This document shows positions 32,428 through 38,798 of a stretch of DNA of 39,750 nt, piece after piece. Both the position numbers and the translations under genes were made by a program. A model generated the notes under the pieces. That model ran no database searches, was not told the origin of the DNA, and saw only the letters and a list, made by a program, of their open reading frames with translations. The stretch's first letter is position 1, and every line of letters starts with the position of its first letter. Origin of the DNA: Clostridia bacterium (GTDB lineage Bacteria > Bacillota > Clostridia > Christensenellales > Borkfalkiaceae); NCBI GenBank assembly GCA_017886545.1, contig JAGHJS010000038.1:1-39750 (forward strand), read 5' to 3'.

Positions 32428-32620
32428 ACGACCCGCACACGGCGGCGCAACGCCCCTGCCCTTTCAAGGGGTGAGGCGCGGCTGACCGAAACGCGGCGCA
32501 GCGCATGCTTGCGGCAATGCCCCTGCCCGCCTTTGCGCGGCAAGGGCGAAAGCCCCTCCGTTTTCTGCATACCCTCTGCGGCGATACCGCCGTATTGTGT
32601 TCATCCTATCCTCTTTTTAT
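32428..32620. other. Gene-free gap after the plus-strand gene
   Basis: About 190 bp with no start-plus-ribosome-site combination, no recognisable RNA gene and only short GC-rich palindromes. Nothing I can name is present before the terminator at 32621. Confidence 0.5.
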
Positions 32621-32658
32621 AAAACGCCCTCCCCCGCATTGCGGAGGAGGGCGTTTTA
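32621..32658 (+). terminator. Intrinsic terminator of the plus-strand gene
   Basis: Arms AAAACGCCCTCC and GGAGGGCGTTTT enclose a GC-rich loop, followed by TTTTATT on the plus strand. It has A/T tails on both sides, so it may work in both directions. Confidence 0.85.
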
Positions 32659-32759
32659 TTGCCTCTGACGAAAAACCGCGGCGCCGATACGCCGCGGCGC
32701 GAAGTAAAGCCGCCCCGCTCCGTTCAGGAGGACAGCATAGGGGGAAGCCACTTTTCAAT

Positions 32760-33121
32760 AATCGAATTGCGCGCGCAAAAATCACACTTTTTGCAAGCGC
32801 ACTCAATTTGCCGCAAACCTGCGGCTGAACGGGAAAGAGTGAATGCGGCGCGCTAATAATGGAGAGCATTTCACAGGGCTCCCGAAAATCGCAGCGCTTT
32901 CGCGCGCTGCGAGATTTTTGGGAAAAAGGCAAAACAATGCCGCTGCGCTTGCGGGTTGGCATTTGCCGACCCGCGGCATGGCGGGCGTTGTTTTGCCGAG
33001 CCGCAGAGAGAAAACAAAATGCAGAGCCGCCGCAGGGAAACCCTGCGGCGGCGAACATTTGGTTGTCTCTCCGATCACGGAAAAAAGTTTTGTCTCTTTC
33101 AAAACTTTTTTCGTGAACCCT
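32760..33121. repeat. Structured repeat island E, facing rplS
   Basis: One complete element: M1 32769-32853 (hairpins GCAAAAA/TTTTTGC and GCCGCA/TGCGGC), an M3-like hairpin with GCA/GA loop 32880-32923, a long hairpin 32928-32997 (GGCAAAACAA/TTGTTTTGCC), M2 33006-33071 with a very strong inner stem GCCGCCGCAGGG/CCCTGCGGCGGC, and M3 33075-33116. M3 ends 5 bp from the rplS stop. The order of modules is the mirror image of the topA-facing unit in island D. Confidence 0.82.
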
Positions 33122-33466
33122 TTACCTTACTTCTTTGATCTTCGCCGCTTTGCCCGTCCTGCCGCGCAGATAGTACAGCTTGGCACGGCGCACTTTGCCC
33201 TTGCGGATGACCTGGATATCCGCGATCTTGGGAGAGTGCACGGGGAAGGTGCGCTCTACGCCGACACCGTACGAAAGACGGCGCACGGTGAACGTCTCAC
33301 GGATGCCGCCGTTCTTCTTTGCGATCACAACGCCTTCAAACGCCTGGATGCGCTCGCGCGTACCTTCGATGACCTTCACGCTCACCTTTACGGTATCGCC
33401 GACGTTGAACTGGGGGACGTTCTCTTTCAGTCCTTCCTTTTCGATCGCTTCGATCAACCCTTTCAT
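33122..33466 (-). CDS. rplS: 50S ribosomal protein L19
   Basis: A large-subunit ribosomal protein at the 30S-50S interface. The family signatures are all present: [22 protein letters not shown] near 20-41, [11 protein letters not shown] near 41-51, the [18 protein letters not shown] block near 62-79, and the C-terminal [20 protein letters not shown]. The length is 114 residues. GGAGGTAA lies ahead of the ATG. In many Bacillota rplS directly follows trmD, but here rbgA, rnhB and yraN intervene and rplS has its own promoter and leader. Confidence 0.98.
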   Translation of the reverse strand: MKGLIEAIEKEGLKENVPQFNVGDTVKVSVKVIEGTRERIQAFEGVVIAKKNGGIRETFTVRRLSYGVGVERTFPVHSPKIADIQVIRKGKVRRAKLYYLRGRTGKAAKIKEVR

Positions 33467-33497
33467 CGACTTTTACCTCCTTGTTACAGTGCGTTCA

Positions 33498-33513
33498 TTG
33501 CGCCGATGCGCAA
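33498..33513 (-). promoter_or_regulatory. Leader hairpin of rplS, possibly an L19 autoregulatory element
   Basis: TTGCGC and GCGCAA pair around ATCG in the rplS 5' leader, between the promoter and the ribosome site. Bacillota have a known L19 leader RNA family. Whether this leader belongs to it needs a covariance search. Confidence 0.45.
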
Positions 33514-33537
33514 GAGGACCGCCCGAAGTCTTTTGCT

Positions 33538-33566
33538 ATTTTACCATAAACCGCACGGCAACGCAA
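33538..33566 (-). promoter_or_regulatory. Sigma-A promoter for rplS
   Basis: TTGCGT (33561-33566) and TAAAAT (33538-33543) are separated by 17 bp on the minus strand, giving a leader of about 65 bases before the rplS start. Confidence 0.75.
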
Positions 33567-33622
33567 CCGTTTTTGCTTTGCGTGCGGCAAGTTTTTTCTC
33601 TTTTGCAAAAAATTCTTTGCGC

Positions 33623-33985
33623 TCACGCGCCGAACGCGTTTTCGATGTGGCGGACGCGGTCGTCGAACACTTCCACCACGTCGAAGCGGATAAACAGCTC
33701 CTCCCCCGCCAAGCTCTCGTAGTAGCGCGCGATCTTTTTATAACGCTCCCGCTTGTGGTACTCCACCGCCTCGGCGGGAGTGCCGAACGCCTCCGAAAGG
33801 CGCGTTTTGACCTCGCAGAAGACGATCGTCTCCCCGTCCTTTGCCACGATGTCCGCCTCGCCGAAGGGCGTTTTATAGTTTTTGGCGAGCAGCTTGTAGC
33901 CCAGCTTTTTCAGGTATTTTGCGGCGCGCCGTTCCCCCGCCCTGCCGAGAGATTTTTTGTGAACGTCTTTCGATGGATCGGGCAT
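33623..33985 (-). CDS. YraN/UPF0102 family protein (nuclease-like fold)
   Basis: A 120-residue protein of the UPF0102 group, which has an endonuclease-like core but no settled function. The fold-defining residues are visible: GRAGERRAAKYLKKLGY near 14-30, FGEADIVAKDGETIVFCEVKTR near 41-62 (Glu, Asp and ExK of a PD-(D/E)xK site), and HKRERYKKIARYYES near 77-91. The start at 33985 was set by where the family begins. It overlaps the end of rnhB by 76 bp in another frame, unusually deep. The rbgA-rnhB-yraN order is typical of Bacillota. Confidence 0.9.
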   Translation of the reverse strand: MPDPSKDVHKKSLGRAGERRAAKYLKKLGYKLLAKNYKTPFGEADIVAKDGETIVFCEVKTRLSEAFGTPAEAVEYHKRERYKKIARYYESLAGEELFIRFDVVEVFDDRVRHIENAFGA

Positions 33986-34566
33986 AGACCGTACTCCCTT
34001 ATGGCGGCGATGTGCGCCGCCGTGCCGTACCCCTTGTGTTTTGCGAACCCGTACTGCGGGTACTGCGCGTCGTACTCGCACATGAGCGCGTCGCGGTACA
34101 CCTTTGCGAGGATGCTCGCCGCGCCGATGCTGTACGAGAGCGCGTCCCCCTTGACGATGTTCAGCTGCGGAAGATCGATCCCGATGCGGAAGTTCCCGTC
34201 CGTGAACACGACGTCGGGGACGATCGCAAGCTGTTCGACGCAGCGCTTCATGCAGCGCTTTGTCGCCTCTAAAATGTTGATCTCGTCGATGGCGGCGGCG
34301 CTCTCCTCGCACACCGAATAGGCGACGGCGCGTTCGCGGATGAGGGCGGCGAGCCGTTCGCGCTCGCTCTCCTTCACCTTTTTGCTGTCGTCCACGCCTT
34401 CGATGAGCGACGCTTCGTCCAGCGGCAGGATGACCGCCGCGCACACGACGGGCCCTGCCAAAGGTCCCCTGCCGACTTCGTCGACGCCCGCGATGTACTG
34501 CGCGTGCGCCGCGAGCATCTCGCGCTCGAAACGGAGCTTTTCCTCCGCGTTCCACTGTCTTTTCAT
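33910..34566 (-). CDS. rnhB: Ribonuclease HII
   Basis: Removes ribonucleotides and RNA primers from DNA. The N-terminal catalytic block GVDEVGRGPLAGPVVCAAV near 27-45 holds the first acidic pair, DDSKKV follows near 58, and later acidic residues lie in FTDGNFRIG and the YRD after ASILAKV. HRKTF near 200 is the usual family end. The last 14 residues (LSAGRGNGAPQNT) extend past it and lie in the overlap with yraN, so the tail is probably not important. It starts 18 bp after rbgA. Confidence 0.96.
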   Translation of the reverse strand: MKRQWNAEEKLRFEREMLAAHAQYIAGVDEVGRGPLAGPVVCAAVILPLDEASLIEGVDDSKKVKESERERLAALIRERAVAYSVCEESAAAIDEINILEATKRCMKRCVEQLAIVPDVVFTDGNFRIGIDLPQLNIVKGDALSYSIGAASILAKVYRDALMCEYDAQYPQYGFAKHKGYGTAAHIAAIREYGLCPIHRKTFTKNLSAGRGNGAPQNT

Positions 34567-34584
34567 GCGTATGCCCCTGCTCTT

Positions 34585-35442
34585 TCAGCCGAAAAAGCCG
34601 CGGAAGTCCTCCGCGCGCTCCAACGTGATCCTGCCCAGCCGCCCCTTGCGGAAGTCGTCCACGACCGCCTTGCCGCCGCGCTCGTAGTCGAACGCGCCGC
34701 CGCGCAGCAGAAAGCCGCGCGCGCGGCACACCTGCTCGTACATGGCGAGCGGCGCGGAAAAATCGGTGATGCTGTAGCGCGCGGTCAGATACTGCGGATA
34801 CGCCTGCGCGATCTCGCCCAACAGCTCGAGCGCGATCTCGTCCATGTCGAGGATGTCGTCGTTGATGCTGCCGATGTAGGCGAGGTGTCTGGCAAGCGCC
34901 TGGTTTTCAAAGGAGGGCGGCATGGTGCCGGGGGTATCGAGGAGTTCGAACCCTTCGCAGCGGATCCATTGTTTGCCACGCGTGACCCCCGCCTTATCGC
35001 CCGTAACGGCGCGCTTTGCGCCGCTGAGCGCGTTGATGACGGTGCTCTTGCCCGTGTTCGGGATGCCCGCCACCATCAGCCGCGGGGGGCGGGTCATGCC
35101 CTTTGCCGCGTCCCGCGCGAACTTTTCTTTCAACAGTTCGGGGAGTTTTGCCGCGATCTTCGAAGCCGCACCCTGCGCCGTCGCCGTGCATTTGAGGGCA
35201 AAGGCGGACTTTGCGATCTCCGCGACGAAGGCGTCCGTCTTTGCCTCGTCGGCAAGGTCGCACTTGTTCAGCAGATATAAGACGGGTTTTGCGCCGAACA
35301 GCTTTTTTAAGTTTTTGTTAAACGTCGCCGCGGGCGCGCGCGCGTCGAGGACAAAGAGCACGCCGTCCACGAGCGGCACGTTCTCCTCCATCATGCGCAT
35401 GGCTTTCGTCATGTGCCCGGGGAACCATTGGATGTGTTTCAT
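34585..35442 (-). CDS. rbgA: Ribosome biogenesis GTPase RbgA (YlqF)
   Basis: A circularly permuted GTPase that completes late 50S assembly. The permuted order is visible: G4 NKCD near 58-61 comes before G1 GIPNTGKST near 124-132, then G3 DTPG near 168-171. The N-terminal IQWFPGHMTKAMR near 4-16 is typical. The C-terminal helical domain runs from about 190 to 285. The length is 285 residues. It is preceded by an M3 hairpin of island F with GAGG between the hairpin and the ATG. It leads the rbgA-rnhB-yraN unit. Confidence 0.97.
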   Translation of the reverse strand: MKHIQWFPGHMTKAMRMMEENVPLVDGVLFVLDARAPAATFNKNLKKLFGAKPVLYLLNKCDLADEAKTDAFVAEIAKSAFALKCTATAQGAASKIAAKLPELLKEKFARDAAKGMTRPPRLMVAGIPNTGKSTVINALSGAKRAVTGDKAGVTRGKQWIRCEGFELLDTPGTMPPSFENQALARHLAYIGSINDDILDMDEIALELLGEIAQAYPQYLTARYSITDFSAPLAMYEQVCRARGFLLRGGAFDYERGGKAVVDDFRKGRLGRITLERAEDFRGFFG

Positions 35443-36142
35443 AAGAAAACGACCTCACACGTTTCTCGCGCAAAGGCGCTGCGAAACGTCGTGATTTTAG
35501 GGAGACACCATTGTTCGCGGCTTTGCCGCTCGGCAATGGTTTCTCCGCTCTTTTCGCCCTCTTTCAGGGCTTTCCTATTATAGAATGGGCGAAAATTCAC
35601 CCTCTTCCCGTAAGCCGCAGGTATGCGGCAAATTGGGTGCGCTTTCCGAAAAGCGCGGTTTTCGGACGCGCAATAATTTCCCTCGTGCAAACCTCGCCGA
35701 GCTGTCCGCTGCGGTTTGCTGCGACTTTGAGGACAACCCCACTGCTCTCACTTCGTTCAAGACAGCGGAGGTTTTCCTCGCCGCACGATGATTCAGGGCA
35801 CACCATTATAGAAATCGTGCGGCTTCACCTTTCCTGCAAAAGGCAAAGCATTGCCAAATGGGGTTGCCCTGCGGAAAATTGTGATTTCCCTTGCGCAAGT
35901 TATCATTGAAATGATTTTACTGCGCGTGCCAAAATCGCAATTTTGGCTAAGCGCACCCAATTTGTCGCATACTTGCGACTCAATCCGGAAAGAGTGAATT
36001 TGCGCGATTTTTTAATAGGTGAAGCCATTATGATCGCGCAAAGAGAGAAAAACGGCGGTTAGCCGCAACGCGGCGTGCCCGCCGGTTGTCTCTCAAATCA
36101 CGGAAAAATTTTTTGTCTCTTTCAAAAAATTTTTCGTGAACA
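35443..36142. repeat. Structured repeat island F (three units, outward-facing)
   Basis: The 700-bp gap between trmD and rbgA holds three copies. F1 faces rbgA: M3 35455-35494, M2 35501-35545 (stem GGAGA/TCTCC), M1 35588-35671. F2 has the same direction: M3 35691 to about 35735, M2 35739-35789, and a C2-like M1 up to about 35900. F3 faces trmD: M1 35922-36007, M2 36043-36094, M3 36098-36139. The outermost M3 hairpins end 12 bp from the rbgA start and 3 bp from the trmD stop. F3's second M1 hairpin is GTCGCA/TGCGAC, a compensated change from GCCGCA/TGCGGC. Confidence 0.82.
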
Positions 36143-36805
36143 TCACAGCATATCCGGCCTCTTCTCCCTCGTGAGCTTTTCCGACTGTTCGCGGCGCCAT
36201 TTGTCGATCGCGGCGTGGTTGCCGCTGCGCAAAACTTCGGGCACGGTCAACCCGCGGTACTCCACGGGGCGGGTGTACTGCGGGTATTCGAGCCTGTTCT
36301 CCGAAAAGCTCTCCTGCACCAGAGACGCGGCGTTGAGCACCCCGTCCGCATACCGCGCCACGCAGTCCGCAACGACCATCGCGGGCAGCTCGCCGCCCGT
36401 CAGAACATAGTCGCCGATGCTGATCTCCTCGTCGATGAACAGGTCGATGACGCGCTGGTCGATCCCCTCGTAATGCCCGCAAAGCAGAATGAGGTGTTCG
36501 TATTCCAGAAGTTCGAACACCTTCTGCTGGCGGAACACCTCCCCTTTGGGCGAAAGGTAGATGCGCCGCGCGGCGTGCTCGGGGTCGAGCGCCTCGATCG
36601 CCGAGCCGATGGGCTGGGGCGTCATCACCATGCCCGCGCCGCCGCCGAAGGGGTAGTCGTCGCACTTCAGGTGCTTGTCCTCGGTGTAGTCGCGGATGTT
36701 CACGACGTTTATCTCGATCTTGTTTTCCCTCTGCGCGCGCCCCAAAATGCTCGCCTGCATGGGCGCGAACATTTCGGGGAAGAGGGTAAGGATATCGATC
36801 TTCAT
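36143..36805 (-). CDS. trmD: tRNA (guanine(37)-N1)-methyltransferase
   Basis: A SPOUT methyltransferase that methylates G37 of tRNAs to prevent frameshifting. Signatures include IDILTLFPEMF near 3-13, DDYPFGGGAGMVMTPQP near 49-65, LLCGHYEGIDQRV near 107-119 and ISIGDYVLTGGELPAM near 128-143, which forms the knot. The protein is 220 residues, slightly shorter than usual because the C-terminal tail is brief. The start overlaps the SGNH hydrolase stop (ATGA), so it is translationally coupled to an unrelated gene. M3 of island F begins 3 bp after its stop. Confidence 0.96.
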   Translation of the reverse strand: MKIDILTLFPEMFAPMQASILGRAQRENKIEINVVNIRDYTEDKHLKCDDYPFGGGAGMVMTPQPIGSAIEALDPEHAARRIYLSPKGEVFRQQKVFELLEYEHLILLCGHYEGIDQRVIDLFIDEEISIGDYVLTGGELPAMVVADCVARYADGVLNAASLVQESFSENRLEYPQYTRPVEYRGLTVPEVLRSGNHAAIDKWRREQSEKLTREKRPDML

Positions 36806-37533
36806 GCTTCAAAAATCGTTTCCAACAGCGAAACGGCGAACAGATCGTGCATTTCGCGTGCGGGATGGTTGATGCGGTTGCACAGCAGCGCCGTCGTATC
36901 CACGCCCGCCGCGTGCAGCTTCTGCCAGCGTGCAAAGCAGTCGCACACCTTTACGCCGCACTCTTCGGCGACCGCCTTTGCCGCGGCGACGTACTGTTCC
37001 TGCCTGCCCTCCGCCACGGCTGCCGCCGTGACGGCCGCTCCCTGCCGCTCCGGCTCGCTGCGGATATCCGCCGCAACATAGTCGCACATGCGGTTGGGGG
37101 TCATGAAGATGACCTCGCTCCCGCTCTCCTGCAAGCGGGTAAAGATCGTGCGCAGCGCCGAACAGTACGCCTCGCGCTTCTCCTCCTCCGCGCCCGCCAT
37201 GCAGTCGTTCAGCCCGAAGCACACGATTGTAAGGTCGGGGCGGAAGGGAAGCACGTCCCGCTCCAGCCGCTTTGCACCGTTCTGTGCATTGTCGCCGCTG
37301 ATGCCCGCATTGATCAGATTGATCTGTGCGCGCGGGTACAGGTAATTGAGCATGCGCACCAACCGCGCCGCATACGAATTGTGCCGCTCGAACACCGTAT
37401 CGAAACTGTTTTCGCTTGTAAGATACAGTTCGAAGCAGCCGTTCGTGACGCTGTCTCCCACAAAGGCGACCGTCACGGGCGGTTCGCCGTACATATCGCC
37501 GTTTTTCTTCGCGAGTTTTTCCAAAAAACGCAT
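36802..37533 (-). CDS. SGNH/GDSL-family hydrolase
   Basis: An esterase/lipase-type hydrolase. The four SGNH blocks are present: nucleophile Ser in AFVGDSVTNG near 24-33, the Gly of NAGISGDNA near 76-84, Asn of CFGLNDCM near 104-111, and the His of NRINHPAREMH near 220-230. No signal peptide is seen, so it is probably cytoplasmic, though many relatives act on cell-envelope esters. The start at 37533 was chosen because GAGGAG precedes it; an upstream GTG overlaps the end of rimM. It overlaps trmD by 4 bp. Its place inside the rimM-trmD translation operon is unexpected. Confidence 0.88.
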   Translation of the reverse strand: MRFLEKLAKKNGDMYGEPPVTVAFVGDSVTNGCFELYLTSENSFDTVFERHNSYAARLVRMLNYLYPRAQINLINAGISGDNAQNGAKRLERDVLPFRPDLTIVCFGLNDCMAGAEEEKREAYCSALRTIFTRLQESGSEVIFMTPNRMCDYVAADIRSEPERQGAAVTAAAVAEGRQEQYVAAAKAVAEECGVKVCDCFARWQKLHAAGVDTTALLCNRINHPAREMHDLFAVSLLETIFEA

Positions 37534-37547
37534 TTTGCTCCTCTCCT

Positions 37548-38051
37548 TCACTGCTCCACCAGCACTTCGCCGAACCGCTTTTTATCCACGGTGACGGCGC
37601 CCTTTTCGACGTCGATCTCCAAGATCACGCCGTCGGCGGCGGGGAACATCCATTCTTTCCCGCCGTTTTTCATGACGAAGATATCCGTCTTTGCGGGCAA
37701 AACGTTTGTGACCTTTCCGAGCGGTTCGCCCTCTTCCGTGCAGACGGTGCAGCCTATCACGTCCACGATGTAGAACCTGCCCTCCGGGGGCGCGGGCACG
37801 TCCTCGCGGGCGGCTTCCACATCCTTCCCGCGCAGAAGCTCCGCCGCGTCGCGGTCGGGAACGCCCGCAAGCCCGAGATAGGCGAACGAGGCGTCGCAGC
37901 GGGCGGAGAGGACTTTGTACTCTTTCCCCGCGATCGTAACGCGCGGAATGTGCTTTATGTCCGCAATATCGTCCAGAAGCGGCTTGACCTTGACCTCGCC
38001 GCGCACGCCCTGCGGCTTTAATACCTGCCCGATGACAATGGTTTGCTGCAT
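37548..38051 (-). CDS. rimM: Ribosome maturation factor RimM
   Basis: Helps fold the 30S head by binding ribosomal protein S19. The protein begins IVIGQVLKPQGVRGEVKVKPL, the typical N-terminal barrel, and FYIVDVIGCTVCTEEGEPLGKVTNVL marks the PRC-barrel domain near 97-122, ending with the MFPAADGVILEIDVEKGAVTV block. The start at 38051 was set by the conserved beginning and a GGAGA site. It gives 167 residues. A terminator-like hairpin lies in the gap to khpA. Confidence 0.96.
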   Translation of the reverse strand: MQQTIVIGQVLKPQGVRGEVKVKPLLDDIADIKHIPRVTIAGKEYKVLSARCDASFAYLGLAGVPDRDAAELLRGKDVEAAREDVPAPPEGRFYIVDVIGCTVCTEEGEPLGKVTNVLPAKTDIFVMKNGGKEWMFPAADGVILEIDVEKGAVTVDKKRFGEVLVEQ

Positions 38052-38060
38052 GTTTCTTCT

Positions 38061-38097
38061 CCGAAAAAAGAAAGGGAAAAGCCGCACGGTTTTTCCC
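38061..38097 (-). terminator. Terminator-like hairpin between khpA and rimM
   Basis: Arms GGGAAAA and TTTTCCC enclose a GC-rich inner stem (38074-38097), followed on the minus strand by TTTCTTTTTT. Placed inside the operon, it would give partial termination and lower rimM-trmD expression compared with rpsP-khpA. Confidence 0.7.
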
Positions 38098-38144
38098 TTC
38101 TGATGCAACGGGCGCAGGCACATGCCCGCCGCCCCTGCGGCAAT

Positions 38145-38390
38145 TTACTCTGCCTTTGCCTTTTCCTTGATCTCGACGTTGTAGCGCTTGCTCTCTTTTG
38201 CGGACGCGCAGCGGACGAGCGTGCGCAGGGCTTTTGCGATCTTGCCCTGTTTGCCGATCACCTTGCCCATGTCCGACTCGTCCAGCCACACGGTGATATC
38301 CACCGCGTTCTCGCGCTCGTTGACGTCGTACACGATGTCCTCTTTGTGTTCGGCGAACTGTTCGACAATGTATTTGACCAAATCAACCAT
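38145..38390 (-). CDS. khpA: KH-domain RNA-binding protein KhpA (YlqC)
   Basis: A small RNA-binding protein that pairs with KhpB in Bacillota and affects cell division and translation. The 81 residues form one KH domain with the GxxG loop GKQGK in MGKVIGKQGKIAKALR near 41-56. The start VDLVKYIVEQFAEHKEDI is typical. It sits 24 bp after rpsP and shares its promoter, the usual rpsP-khpA-rimM order. Confidence 0.95.
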   Translation of the reverse strand: MVDLVKYIVEQFAEHKEDIVYDVNERENAVDITVWLDESDMGKVIGKQGKIAKALRTLVRCASAKESKRYNVEIKEKAKAE

Positions 38391-38414
38391 ATGCTGCCCC
38401 CTTTCGGAAAAGAA

Positions 38415-38708
38415 TTACTTCTTCTTCCTGGTCTTGGTACGGGGCACGGAGAGCTTGGTCGGCTTTTCGATGATCCCCTCGCGGATGAGAAGGGTGCGGA
38501 CGGTATCCGTCGGCTGCACGCCCTTGGAGAGCCAGTCCTTCGCCTTGTCTGCGTCGATGACGAGCTGCACAGGTTCCTTGGTGGGGTCGTAGTGACCGAT
38601 CTTCTCGATATACTCGCCGTCGCGCGCCTTGCGGCTGTCTACGACAACGATGCGGTAGAAGGGAGATTTTTTGTCGCCCAACCGCGTCAACCTCATTTTG
38701 ACTGCCAT
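38415..38708 (-). CDS. rpsP: 30S ribosomal protein S16
   Basis: A small-subunit assembly protein. The start [21 protein letters not shown] and the block HYDPTKEP near 39-46 are diagnostic, as is [17 protein letters not shown] near 58-74. It has 97 residues and a basic tail. The start at 38708 was chosen by the conserved beginning and AGGAG upstream; earlier codons lie before the promoter's transcription start. It is first in the rpsP-khpA-rimM-SGNH-trmD unit. Confidence 0.97.
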   Translation of the reverse strand: MAVKMRLTRLGDKKSPFYRIVVVDSRKARDGEYIEKIGHYDPTKEPVQLVIDADKAKDWLSKGVQPTDTVRTLLIREGIIEKPTKLSVPRTKTRKKK

Positions 38709-38741
38709 GGTTTGTATGCTCCTTTTGTTTTGTACCGCCAC

Positions 38742-38770
38742 AGTATAGCCGAAAAAAAGACGCCTGTCAA
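38742..38770 (-). promoter_or_regulatory. Sigma-A promoter for the rpsP operon, embedded in the ffh terminator
   Basis: TTGACA (38765-38770) and TATACT (38742-38747) are separated by 17 bp on the minus strand. The -35 box lies within the second arm of the ffh terminator hairpin, so the same bases serve both signals. Confidence 0.82.
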
Positions 38771-38790
38771 GCAATTTCACTTGACAGGCG
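38752..38790 (-). terminator. Intrinsic terminator of ffh
   Basis: Arms CGCCTGTCAAG and CTTGACAGGCG (38761-38790) are followed by TCTTTTTTT on the minus strand, 8 bp past the ffh stop. Confidence 0.92.
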
Positions 38791-38798
38791 GAAAGATT

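Noticed and set aside
32428-32620. tRNA or other stable RNA gene
   Set aside because: I looked for cloverleaf signals and conserved T-loop sequence in the gaps and found none in this window.
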